Assembly: GCA_945897315.1 (NCBI GenBank)
Contig: CAMDFF010000005.1
Location: 1 to 61,103 of the forward strand
Reading direction: 5' to 3'
Length of the DNA stretch: 61,103 bases
DNA from: a candidate division TM6 bacterium UASB124
Lineage (GTDB): Bacteria > Babelota > Babeliae > Babelales > RVW-14
Of this stretch, positions 1-7,759 are shown in pieces; positions within the stretch are counted from its first letter, which is position 1, and each line of letters opens with the position of its first letter. The notes under the pieces were generated by a model. That model made no database searches. It had not been told where the DNA came from and saw nothing but the letters and a program-made list of their open reading frames with translations. The translations under genes were made by a program, and so were the position numbers.

Positions 1-1
1 C

Positions 2-211
2 CCTCAAGAAATATCAATCAGGCGAGGCAACAAGGTAAAAATACATGAGCATTTTGATAAAACCGTGGATGTTTTAATTGGCAATAAGCGTGTGCAATTT
101 AAACGGATTACAGAGCGAAAAGCTACTAAAGGTGTTGTTGGAAATATCATAAGTACGTGCGAACGAAATGGGCTGGTCGAACAAAGTGAACATTACCCGT
201 TACGTCCCTAG
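2..211 (+). CDS. Transposase C-terminal end (partial), family uncertain
   Basis: An open frame enters from the left edge and stops at 209-211, giving 69 C-terminal residues rich in Lys and Arg. The stretch KVKIHEHFDKTVDVLIGNKR resembles the small beta-barrel tail found after the DDE core in ISNCY- and IS21/IS481-like transposases, where a similar strand precedes the last residues. Two direct repeats typical of an element end follow within 60 bases, which supports a mobile-element origin. The catalytic core lies outside the window, so whether the gene is intact cannot be judged. The family call is inference from the tail and its context. Confidence 0.5.
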   Translation, partial: PQEISIRRGNKVKIHEHFDKTVDVLIGNKRVQFKRITERKATKGVVGNIISTCERNGLVEQSEHYPLRP

Positions 212-230
212 GTACTTGCCGGGGTAAAAC

Positions 231-266
231 CGGACATTTCTACTGAGTCAAAAAGCGGACATTTCT
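231..266. repeat. Iterated element-end repeat (CGGACATTTCT x2)
   Basis: CGGACATTTCT occurs at 231-241 and again at 256-266, a 25-base period. The similarity extends a few bases further into TGAGTC and AGAGTC. Short iterated motifs like this are the usual transposase-binding sites at the end of an insertion sequence, so this probably marks the right end of the element whose transposase tail is at 2-211. Confidence 0.5.
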
Positions 267-280
267 AAAGAGTCGCAACA

Positions 281-459
281 AATTCAACACAAGCCCTTGA
301 CAATGTCAATTTGTTTCTATTAGTATAAAGTCAGACATGTAGTCTATAGTAAAAACTAATCTAGAAAGGATTATGGTGAGAAAATTATATGTTTTAACCG
401 CGTTACTCGCGCTCAGCGCCCTTGTGCCGTCGATGGTACAAGCGAATAGAAGTAAAATG
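281..459 (+). repeat. Shared 5' cassette, copy A (promoter, leader, signal peptide)
   Basis: These 179 bases match 2082-2260 with 9 differences counted by eye and no gaps. The repeat covers the promoter, 5' leader, ribosome-binding site and first 29 codons, and stops where the two downstream proteins become unrelated. Conservation of non-coding as well as coding bases points to recent duplication or recombination of the 5' end, not to selection on the protein alone. Confidence 0.9.
297..326 (+). promoter_or_regulatory. Sigma70-like promoter of the first secreted protein gene
   Basis: A perfect -35 box TTGACA lies at 297-302. After 18 bases comes TAGTAT at 321-326 as the -10 box, a 4/6 match. 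The second copy of this cassette has TAGAAT (5/6) at the same place. The leader to the start codon is about 40 bases. The sigma70 type is inferred from the consensus. Confidence 0.6.
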
Positions 460-1899
460 ACTCAAGCTGCAGCGGCGACAGCTGCTCCCGCACCTGTGCC
501 AGTTCCTGTGCCAGCAGTATCAATTGCTGCGGCAGGAGGAGCAGGCGGAGGAGTTGCTGCTGCCGGTAGAGCTGCAGCAGGAGGTGCAGCTGCACGAACG
601 CCCACACACACCACAGATCTGGCAACGGCTACAGATACTCTAGCCAGATTTATGAAAGCATACGACGAAGCTGAATTCAATGACGAGAACATCATGGCCT
701 GGAACAAGATAGAATTAAACACAAAGATGGAACTGCTAAAGCAGGTCACAACCGCTTGCAATAATTACATATATCAGCTGAGAACCGCGGCCTTCAAGGA
801 ACAATTAAATCATGATCGCACAAGCACACATGCACTCTTCTATCAAACAGAGGCAGAAAAATATACCCAAAAGATACTGAATAGATTGGCCACCGATGAA
901 GCACTTGACACAGAGGCAGAGAAATTAGCAGCACTTACAAGAACAGTCCGAGAAGCCCAACACGCAGCCCGCGGGCAACATCATGCCCCTGTCCATGCGA
1001 CAGAACCAGCGCATCATCACCGCCCACGGGCAGGCGGATCCGGAACAGGCAGAATGGATATGGGCGGACTTGCAGATGCACTAGCAGCAAAAGCGGGTGC
1101 ACTCAAGCCGGTTGCTAAGCCACTACCTACTAAGACAAATGAAAAACCAGCTCGAACTGGAATACACGTGTTCGATAACCTGGAGAGTGATTCTGATGAA
1201 GAGAATGATGATTGGGTAGAAACAGCTCCAGCTCGAGCACCTGTTCCGCGGCCTCATCATGCTCAAGCAACAGCTCCGGTACCAATGCCACCACCTGCAC
1301 CAGCTCGGGCACCTGTAGCGGTAAGCGGAACAATGGCAAGCATCATGCCTGGTGGTTGGACAGCACGCGCAACAACTGAACTACCTGCTGCAGAAGCAAG
1401 CACGGTACTGAGCCAGAGTTATCGAAACTCTATTATTCAAAGATGGATCACAATAATTAAGATGGCTACAACTGGAATAGCATGTGAAACGGCTGTAACA
1501 CATGCAGCGAGGACTATGCCTCATGATTTTAACAGCAGTCATAGCTTGTGCAATATTCTAACGGAAGGCGAGAAAATAGACTTCATAAATAGTATTCCAG
1601 CAAACGCTCAGCGAACGCTGCACGGCATTCTTTTTCCTGGATTAAATAACCCTTATGCTGCCGTTGGTACGAGCGTAGCATTTGAGGCACGCGCTGTAGA
1701 ATTATCAGCTGAACGAAAAGCCGAGATTGATAGCATAGTCTCTAGAGCCTCAGGAGACCCAACCCGCGTTAAAATAATGACCATGCTAAGAAATCTCAAT
1801 ATTTCCAACAGTAGCTCACGACAAGAAAAAGAGTATTTGCTACAAGCCCTCCCTGAAGCATGGAAGACTGAGGCCAGAGGAAAATTGTTTCCAGACTAA
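373..1899 (+). CDS. Secreted protein of unknown function, Ala/Pro-rich linkers
   Basis: This 508-aa protein has a signal peptide (residues 1-25: basic start, hydrophobic core LYVLTALLALSALVPS, likely cut after VQA). A low-complexity Ala/Gly/Pro segment runs to about residue 75. A helical, charged region (about 80-200) follows, then a His/Pro/Ala-rich linker (about 205-330) with an acidic patch, and a helical C-terminal domain (about 340-508). No known domain was recognised. It shares promoter and leader with the deubiquitinase gene that follows, so both are probably co-regulated exported factors. The GTG at 376 is an equally good start, because AAAGGA at 365-370 lies only two bases before the ATG. 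An effector role is inference. Confidence 0.8.
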   Translation: MVRKLYVLTALLALSALVPSMVQANRSKMTQAAAATAAPAPVPVPVPAVSIAAAGGAGGGVAAAGRAAAGGAAARTPTHTTDLATATDTLARFMKAYDEAEFNDENIMAWNKIELNTKMELLKQVTTACNNYIYQLRTAAFKEQLNHDRTSTHALFYQTEAEKYTQKILNRLATDEALDTEAEKLAALTRTVREAQHAARGQHHAPVHATEPAHHHRPRAGGSGTGRMDMGGLADALAAKAGALKPVAKPLPTKTNEKPARTGIHVFDNLESDSDEENDDWVETAPARAPVPRPHHAQATAPVPMPPPAPARAPVAVSGTMASIMPGGWTARATTELPAAEASTVLSQSYRNSIIQRWITIIKMATTGIACETAVTHAARTMPHDFNSSHSLCNILTEGEKIDFINSIPANAQRTLHGILFPGLNNPYAAVGTSVAFEARAVELSAERKAEIDSIVSRASGDPTRVKIMTMLRNLNISNSSSRQEKEYLLQALPEAWKTEARGKLFPD

Positions 1900-1935
1900 A
1901 CAACGCAATATTCCGTCCGCGCACTAGTTAATTGT

Positions 1936-1982
1936 GGGGATGGGTGAACGAAATAATTTCGTTCACCCATCCCCTTTTTTTT
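1936..1982 (+). terminator. Strong Rho-independent terminator
   Basis: GGGGATGGGTGAACGAAAT at 1936-1954 pairs with its complement ending at 1974, a nearly perfect 39-base palindrome. Eight T residues (1975-1982) follow. It closes the first secreted-protein gene and separates it from the next promoter, so the two genes are independent transcription units. Confidence 0.9.
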
Positions 1983-2081
1983 GCCAAAAATCACCTTTTC
2001 CACTTCCTGCAAACATTAACTCTCCTCGCTATATTCACCCCTCGGCAGCAACCGACCTTTCTTTGTTTGTATTTAAAAAAT

Positions 2082-2260
2082 AATTTAACACAAGCTCTTG
2101 ACAATATTAATTTGTTTCTATTAGAATAAAATCAGACATGTAGTCTATAGTAAAAACTAATCTAGAAAGGATTATGATGAGAAAATTATATGTTTTAACC
2201 GCGTTACTCGCGCTCAGCGCCCTCGTGCCATCGATGGTACAAGCGAATAGAAGTAAAATG
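2082..2260 (+). repeat. Shared 5' cassette, copy B
   Basis: This is the partner of 281-459, offset by exactly 1801 bases. It carries the promoter, leader, ribosome-binding site and signal-peptide codons of the deubiquitinase gene. Similarity ends after the RSKM codons, where the Ala-rich linkers begin. Confidence 0.9.
2098..2127 (+). promoter_or_regulatory. Sigma70-like promoter of the deubiquitinase gene
   Basis: TTGACA at 2098-2103 is followed by 18 bases and TAGAAT at 2122-2127. The -35 box is a perfect match and the -10 box matches 5/6. The whole arrangement is shared with the upstream gene, implying the same regulation. Confidence 0.65.
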
Positions 2261-4462
2261 CCTCCTCAATCACAAGCAACTGTTCAAGCAGCTGCAGCAG
2301 CAAGAGTAGCAGCAGGAGCAAGCGGAGAAGTTGCAGCACGTGTTCCAGCCCCAAGACCGGCCCCAGCTGCCGGAGGTGCAGGTGCTGGCGCAGGCGCAGG
2401 AGTAGGCGTAGGCGCATTAGCCGCGGTTGTGGATGAATATGGTACTATCGTATTTCCAAGAGTCTCGCCAGGACTTCATAACGGTGGAAACAACTGTTTT
2501 ATAAACACCGCACTGCAATGTGCTTTTGCCAGCCCTACCATAGTCGCTTATTTGCAGACCCTGTTAACCACTGCAAATCTAGCCGTCTCTGGCGATGTCG
2601 TTGCAACATTGAAACCAATTTTCGATGCTTATTTTAGTGGCAGATATAATGCTAGCGGAAACCCAATTCCAACCGACATCATGAGCCCCTTTCATACGGC
2701 ACTGCGCCAATTATTTACTCACGGTGATGATGCAAACATTAAATCAGGCCGTGATCAAGGCGATGCAGGTGAAGCATTCACTAAATTATTTACCACCTTG
2801 GAAAGAGTACAATCTTGTAATGATAGGCCTGTAACGTATAAAACAAAGCAAAAAACATGTACTAATCAAGCCTGCTCTAGCGGCGGAAATGCATACATCG
2901 TAACGACAGGCTCATCTGATCTTAACTGTACTATACTAAACAATGCTATTGAGCTTTCTGTCCCAAAGCTAAGCGCTACTCAGGCAACAATAAGCTCAAT
3001 GATTTCTGCGTACGAAGCCGGCGAAGAAACAGACGCTTTGGTCAGCTGTGATAGATGCAGCAATCAAGCGACAGCACGCCAAACCTATTATACAAAAATT
3101 TTACCAACCTCCCGCTACCTTGCCTTCAGCTTAAACCGCGTTGACAATCTGACAGGCCTGAAAAGAACAACTCGCGTTTCTCCTGATAACGAAATTATAA
3201 TCAGCGGACAAGACGACGACATGCCTGCAGCGCGCTATCGCCTCATTGCCATTGGTGATCACACCGGAAGTGCACGCGGTGGTCACTGGTTTACACGTAA
3301 ATTCAACTACATCACAAATGCATGGGAAGGTATTAGCGACACAAGCACAATTGCCTCGAGTAAACCTTCAGCCCCAAGCGCGCTCATTGCTCTCGCAATT
3401 TACGAAAGAATTGGTGACGTACCCGGAGCAGTTGCACCAGCTGCCGCTGCAGCTCATGGTCCAATCGGTGCTGGCGGTCCAGCCGTAGAGGAAGAGGATG
3501 TACTTATTGATCCAGCCCCGGTCGCAGTCCGTGTACCTGGTAGTGCAGCCCATACTGTCGCCCCTCGTGGTCCAAGTGGTGCTGGTAGTGCACACGCTGC
3601 CGCTGGTGGCGCTGGTAGTGGCCCAGTAGCTGCTGATGAGCTCGCTGTAGAACGCGCAGGTCTCGCGCAAATGGCTGCAGAAGCTGCTGAAACGCCTGAG
3701 AGCATCGCAACGGCATTGGCATCGAAATTACATTCGGTGACGTCTACTCTAACAATCTATTCCGACGCTAAAAACACTACTTATGAAAATGAACCCAATC
3801 TCGAAGCAGCAAATCTTACCGACCTTGCACGCTATATAACTACCTTGCAGGATTACACGAGGAATTGGTTAGATTTTACGGGATTAGTAGCGCAAGCAAA
3901 AGAACTAAAAGTTGACACAAGCGGCTATGATGCGACAGTGACTGAGATCGATAAACAGTTAGTTTTTGTAGCCAAGAATCTAACCGCGATCCTCATGCGC
4001 TACCAAGGAAAACATGCCGAGGCAGAAACATCTCAAGGGATGTCTGAGAGTTTACTTGCTGCCTCGATCAAAAAAACGAAAGACGCTGATGCTAGTTTTA
4101 AATTGTGGAAAATAAAGCATGAGATGCGCGCTGAGATAGCGGCATTGAATGAGGACGGGCTTAGACGCGCAATGCATAACCAAATAGATCTTCTAAGCGA
4201 TACTAAAAGGAGCTTCTTAGAAATCGCTAAAATAGAAGAAAGAAAAAGCAAGCGTATAACTTTAGTAAGCTTCATCAACCAATTTATATTGGCTGGCGAT
4301 CGATTCTTCATGCTCTTCAACCGAATGCAAACAATACCTGCCCTCGCTAACAACGCTACATTAATTGAGTGGAGAAACTATATTACAAGCACCATGATTC
4401 CTGAACTAAGAACTAGGTTAGATAATCTAGCTAGCATGGAGGATTTACCAACAGGTAAATAA
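2174..4462 (+). CDS. Secreted ubiquitin-specific protease (USP/C19-like deubiquitinase)
   Basis: This 762-aa exported protein has a signal peptide (1-25), an Ala/Gly/Pro linker (to about 85) and a USP-type cysteine protease domain (about 97-412). The Cys box reads GLHNGGNNCFINT with the nucleophile Cys108 and oxyanion Asn. The His box reads HTGSARGGHW with His371, followed by a W..GISD segment that may give the third triad residue. Paired cysteines C229/C234 and C292/C295 fit the USP finger zinc site. USPs cut ubiquitin from proteins. Bacteria lack ubiquitin, so the substrate must be in a eukaryotic host cell (inference). A second Ala/Gly linker (about 415-490) leads to a helical C-terminal region (about 495-762) with no recognised domain. 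ATG at 2177 is an alternative start with better spacing from AAAGGA. Confidence 0.85.
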   Translation: MMRKLYVLTALLALSALVPSMVQANRSKMPPQSQATVQAAAAARVAAGASGEVAARVPAPRPAPAAGGAGAGAGAGVGVGALAAVVDEYGTIVFPRVSPGLHNGGNNCFINTALQCAFASPTIVAYLQTLLTTANLAVSGDVVATLKPIFDAYFSGRYNASGNPIPTDIMSPFHTALRQLFTHGDDANIKSGRDQGDAGEAFTKLFTTLERVQSCNDRPVTYKTKQKTCTNQACSSGGNAYIVTTGSSDLNCTILNNAIELSVPKLSATQATISSMISAYEAGEETDALVSCDRCSNQATARQTYYTKILPTSRYLAFSLNRVDNLTGLKRTTRVSPDNEIIISGQDDDMPAARYRLIAIGDHTGSARGGHWFTRKFNYITNAWEGISDTSTIASSKPSAPSALIALAIYERIGDVPGAVAPAAAAAHGPIGAGGPAVEEEDVLIDPAPVAVRVPGSAAHTVAPRGPSGAGSAHAAAGGAGSGPVAADELAVERAGLAQMAAEAAETPESIATALASKLHSVTSTLTIYSDAKNTTYENEPNLEAANLTDLARYITTLQDYTRNWLDFTGLVAQAKELKVDTSGYDATVTEIDKQLVFVAKNLTAILMRYQGKHAEAETSQGMSESLLAASIKKTKDADASFKLWKIKHEMRAEIAALNEDGLRRAMHNQIDLLSDTKRSFLEIAKIEERKSKRITLVSFINQFILAGDRFFMLFNRMQTIPALANNATLIEWRNYITSTMIPELRTRLDNLASMEDLPTGK

Positions 4463-4472
4463 CAACTCAGTT

Positions 4473-4536
4473 AAAATAATAATAGGCAGGAGTTGAGCAC
4501 CACACCACGGTACGCATCCCCTGCCTATTATTATTT
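4473..4536 (+). terminator. Rho-independent terminator after the deubiquitinase gene
   Basis: AAAATAATAATAGGCAGG at 4473-4490 pairs with its exact complement at 4518-4535 across a 27-base loop, and the right arm ends in a T run. It lies 10 bases after the stop codon. Confidence 0.75.
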
Positions 4537-4778
4537 TTAGTTACCAGAACAGCAGGCAGCTTAAAAAAGCACCCTGCACCCGAAATATTTTACATACCCC
4601 AGACGTGAATTGTTTTGTTGCCAACAACCTCATCGCGTTGATAAATTTTCTCTTCCCATACTACGCCCTCGCTTTGCTCTTGGCTTCCCCGAAAACTTCG
4701 CCCCATCAGAACACCATCAAATCATTACCCTGGCTACGTGGGAGACACGCACGTGTCAGAGCTAATCGATCTTGGCAC

Positions 4779-4823
4779 AAAAAAAGGCAGGGACAGATCT
4801 TTCAATCTATCCCTGCCTTTTTT
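4779..4823 (-). terminator. Bidirectional-type terminator of the surface-protein operon
   Basis: The arm AAAAAAGGCAGGGA (4780-4793) pairs with TCCCTGCCTTTTTT (4810-4823). Read on the minus strand, a GC-rich stem is followed by a run of T (4779-4785), 23 bases past the last stop codon of the operon. The A/T runs on both sides could also stop transcription coming from the left. Confidence 0.85.
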
Positions 4824-4845
4824 CTTATTTTAAAACACGGTATTT

Positions 4846-5979
4846 TTATCCAACAGCAACCAACTCATCAACATTTTGATAGTCGATCATGCCACAATTA
4901 AGATTAATGCTTGCACCAGCATTCATCCGCACCGCAAGGTCATCTGAGGCGGTACCATTACCAAAGGTAATGCCATTAGCAAGTACACTATGGTAGCTGT
5001 TGCTAAACGTCACTTTGTTGTCAAGAAGCAGTGTGCCGTTCGTCAGCGAAACTCCTGCAAAGCCGCCCTCACCCGGAGCACAGAATGTTGATCCATTCAA
5101 GCGCAAAATTGAGCTGCTATCGGCAAATGTTAAGCGAGTACGAGAGAAATCTTGTGGCGCAAATAAGAACGTTGTGTTGTTGTCAAATGAAAGCATGCTG
5201 TTTTGATTTATTGCTAATGGCGCAGCAGAGCCGAAAACAAATGTGCCGCCACCACGGACAACAACATCGTCAGCTATGGTAATCCCGACATTACCCCATG
5301 ATGCCGTCCAGGTGACATCAGACGTTGGCAAGTTGACAACGCAGTTTTGGAGCTTAAGCGTTCCAGGACCTTTGATTTGGTGTGAGCTGGATAACCCATT
5401 AATGACCATATTACGCAGTGTTAGCGTTGATCCAGGAGCAATGCGCATAGTGGAAGATTCATCATTGAATCGATAAGAATAGCCGCCACCATCAATAGTT
5501 AGTTCAGGGGAGTTAACAAAAATAGTGCGGGACCCAGGATGTGTAAAATCGCCACCGAGGTGAATAGCAACTGCTTGTGATGATGCTAGTGTTGCACCGC
5601 TGCTACCAACGCTGAGGGAAGCGCTTGAGGTGAGAAAAAGATCTGACTCTAGGTTAAGCGTGCTGCTATTACCAAGGCTTATTTGTCCAGAAAGCGGCTG
5701 AAATAAATCAAGATAGACATTTGCACTTGCAGCAACACTGAGACCATTTGCTGCCCGTACAAAGCCACGCAGGCGTCCTTCATTTGTCATTGCCCACTGG
5801 TTTGGCAGATACACGGGCGAGGATGTTGCGGTGTAGACTGAAGCGTCTAACCGACGATAATACGCATTAATACTACTTGCTGCTGCATCTAATTCTGGCA
5901 TCACACATGCCGTTATTGCCAGGCCAACCAACAGGCCTTTACCGAATACTCGCTGAGCGAGCGTATTGTTCATCTTCAT
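4846..5979 (-). CDS. Exported beta-solenoid surface protein (small)
   Basis: This 377-aa protein has an N-terminal signal peptide (MKMNNTLAQRV, then GLLVGLAITACVMPELDAA). The rest is made of short beta-strand repeats with many Asn, Ser, Gly and Thr, including phrases such as GSTLTLRNMVINGL and SSTLNLESDLF. This is the pattern of a right-handed beta-helix. No catalytic motif was seen. It is the last gene of a four-gene minus-strand operon, 43 bases after the previous solenoid gene, with AAGGAG 11 bases before the start. Adhesin, coat or polysaccharide-binding roles are possible but unproven. Confidence 0.75.
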   Translation of the reverse strand: MKMNNTLAQRVFGKGLLVGLAITACVMPELDAAASSINAYYRRLDASVYTATSSPVYLPNQWAMTNEGRLRGFVRAANGLSVAASANVYLDLFQPLSGQISLGNSSTLNLESDLFLTSSASLSVGSSGATLASSQAVAIHLGGDFTHPGSRTIFVNSPELTIDGGGYSYRFNDESSTMRIAPGSTLTLRNMVINGLSSSHQIKGPGTLKLQNCVVNLPTSDVTWTASWGNVGITIADDVVVRGGGTFVFGSAAPLAINQNSMLSFDNNTTFLFAPQDFSRTRLTFADSSSILRLNGSTFCAPGEGGFAGVSLTNGTLLLDNKVTFSNSYHSVLANGITFGNGTASDDLAVRMNAGASINLNCGMIDYQNVDELVAVG

Positions 5980-6022
5980 AATTTTTACTCTCCTTGTTAT
6001 AAAATAGTTTCATTTACATTGA

Positions 6023-7672
6023 TTACATACAATTTTCTGCATCATTAAGCGAGCGAAGCACTTCAACACGGTCGGTAGGAAATACATAGTTGCCGTCTAA
6101 CACAAAGCGCACATTATTCAGTGAAAAGGTGCATGTGTTATCGATCGTATTAATTTTTGTGCCGTGCACGCCGGTAATCACCATGTTTTCAAGCAAGAGC
6201 GATGAGCCACTCTCACCAAGCATCAGGCCGCCATGAGCACCCAGGCTAAGCGTATGGTTGTTACCATTGATCGAGCACTGGCCCTTAAAGGTCATGGTCA
6301 TGCTGAGATCGTGATCACTGGCTAATGCCATAGCCGTCGCATCGCCAAACACGAGAGACGCAGCAGCACCAATGCTGAGATAGGATGGTGAAAAATATTC
6401 TAGTCGGGTATTTTTGATGACTGCATTTTTACCAGCGGCAACAGTCACGAGGGGCACTGACGCTTGAGAAAATACAAGCGGAAGCGTAGCGCCATCAAGT
6501 GTTGCAGACTCATCAAAGATCAGAGTGCGGTTTGGGTGCACCACGGTAATGGCGTCAAGGGCCGTATCGGTAGTAATGCGCACACTGCCCTGCGTCGGTG
6601 CATTGACCTGACGAATGACCCCGTTGCGCAGTGCAATAACATGCTTATTGTTGCGGTCAGCACCGATGACTGGCGTGATGTTGTGCTGATCAGGAAATGA
6701 CAGAGTATCGTACTGCAGCGAAACATGGTCAACCGTCATAGACCCTGCTTGGGACAGTGTTAAAATTTTATCAGCGGTAACAATCATGGTCGGGCCATCG
6801 ATGTACAAACCACCGGTCGTAACGGTGTAGTTGTCGCTCAGCTCAATAACCATGTTTGAAAATCGCACTTCTGATGTTGTGTCGAAGAGTACAATACTTC
6901 CACTCTCTACCCCACGCAGTACAAAATTATGCAACGAAAGCGAGGTGTATGGATGCACGGCGAGTACGCCGCCACCAGAGAGATCGAGAATGCCACCATT
7001 GCCGGTCAATGTTCCATCGCCATCAAACGTCCAGGTGCTATTGAGGTTGATATTGTTGTTAATATTCATGTCATGAGCATCAATCAACAGCGTGTCAGAA
7101 TCTGGCGCGATACTCAGAGGGCCATTGAGCGTTAAAGACTGGCCATGTAAATCGATCGACCCATTGTAGGGATACACGCCCACGCTAAAAGAAAGAGGCG
7201 CAGCTAATGTCGACGTCTGGCCATCTAAGTCAATAAAAGTATTAATATTGCCACTGATTGGCTGACCTAAAATTGTATCAGAATCTATCGCTTTAACGGT
7301 CATAATCGAGGCAAAAATACCTGCGAAGGTACCCGTGCCCTCTTTTGTTGCTAGTTTAGTTGACTTAGCTTTTGGCACTACTTTCTTGGCAGGAGCGCGA
7401 AGCGTCTTGCCCAGATAAACAATGTCATCGCCCATGAAAAGCGTGCCACCACCCAGGTCCAAAGCCATATCAGGATTTACGGTACGCAGGTTGCCACCGG
7501 TAGAAATTTGTAGTGTTGACGTTGATGAGCCGGCAATGAATTTTGCGTGCACGTGATGACTGCAGGTTAGCATCAGCACACAAACAATAATTTTTTTGAT
7601 TCCGCTTTTCCACCACGGTGTGGCGTTGCCCCTGAGGGGAGAAAGAGCGGCCCGCGTATTTTTAATTTTCAT
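6023..7672 (-). CDS. Exported beta-solenoid surface protein (medium)
   Basis: This 549-aa protein has a long basic N-terminus and a hydrophobic signal segment (KKIIVCVLMLTCSHHVHA). An opening strand pair, LQISTGGNLRTVNPDMALD, resembles the start of the largest protein of this operon. A short Lys/Ala/Pro linker sits at about residues 88-110. Beta-helix-like rungs follow, rich in Asn, Asp and Gly, with recurring LxLxNxxIxG phrases. The reading frame opens two codons earlier with TTG, but the ATG at 7672 is preferred (GGAAG upstream). No enzyme motif was found. It is the third gene of the operon, after the outer-membrane barrel protein. Confidence 0.75.
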   Translation of the reverse strand: MKIKNTRAALSPLRGNATPWWKSGIKKIIVCVLMLTCSHHVHAKFIAGSSTSTLQISTGGNLRTVNPDMALDLGGGTLFMGDDIVYLGKTLRAPAKKVVPKAKSTKLATKEGTGTFAGIFASIMTVKAIDSDTILGQPISGNINTFIDLDGQTSTLAAPLSFSVGVYPYNGSIDLHGQSLTLNGPLSIAPDSDTLLIDAHDMNINNNINLNSTWTFDGDGTLTGNGGILDLSGGGVLAVHPYTSLSLHNFVLRGVESGSIVLFDTTSEVRFSNMVIELSDNYTVTTGGLYIDGPTMIVTADKILTLSQAGSMTVDHVSLQYDTLSFPDQHNITPVIGADRNNKHVIALRNGVIRQVNAPTQGSVRITTDTALDAITVVHPNRTLIFDESATLDGATLPLVFSQASVPLVTVAAGKNAVIKNTRLEYFSPSYLSIGAAASLVFGDATAMALASDHDLSMTMTFKGQCSINGNNHTLSLGAHGGLMLGESGSSLLLENMVITGVHGTKINTIDNTCTFSLNNVRFVLDGNYVFPTDRVEVLRSLNDAENCM

Positions 7673-7759
7673 AGCCAACTTCCATCGTAACGCCTCACAA
7701 AAGAGCTGCGCCCGTTTTATACAAACGAGCGCAGCTCACTAACTCATTATTAACAAGGC

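Larger units (their letters stand above)
4463..4845. other. Intergenic region between converging units
   Basis: This region separates the plus-strand deubiquitinase gene from the minus-strand surface operon. It holds the two facing terminators described separately. A 98-codon open frame at 4605-4901 runs through one terminator and into the end of the neighbouring gene, has no convincing ribosome-binding site and no recognisable protein features, and is not called as a gene. Confidence 0.7.

Noticed and set aside
413-1339. Several minus-strand open frames within the first secreted-protein gene
   Set aside because: They arise from the Ala/Pro/Gly-rich coding repeats, which leave few stop codons on the other strand.
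3368-3722. Minus-strand open frames opposite the second Ala/Gly linker of the deubiquitinase gene
   Set aside because: Same low-complexity shadow effect; no start signals.
4605-4901. A 98-codon plus-strand open frame
   Set aside because: It runs through a terminator and into the end of the convergent gene, and has no ribosome-binding site or protein-like composition.
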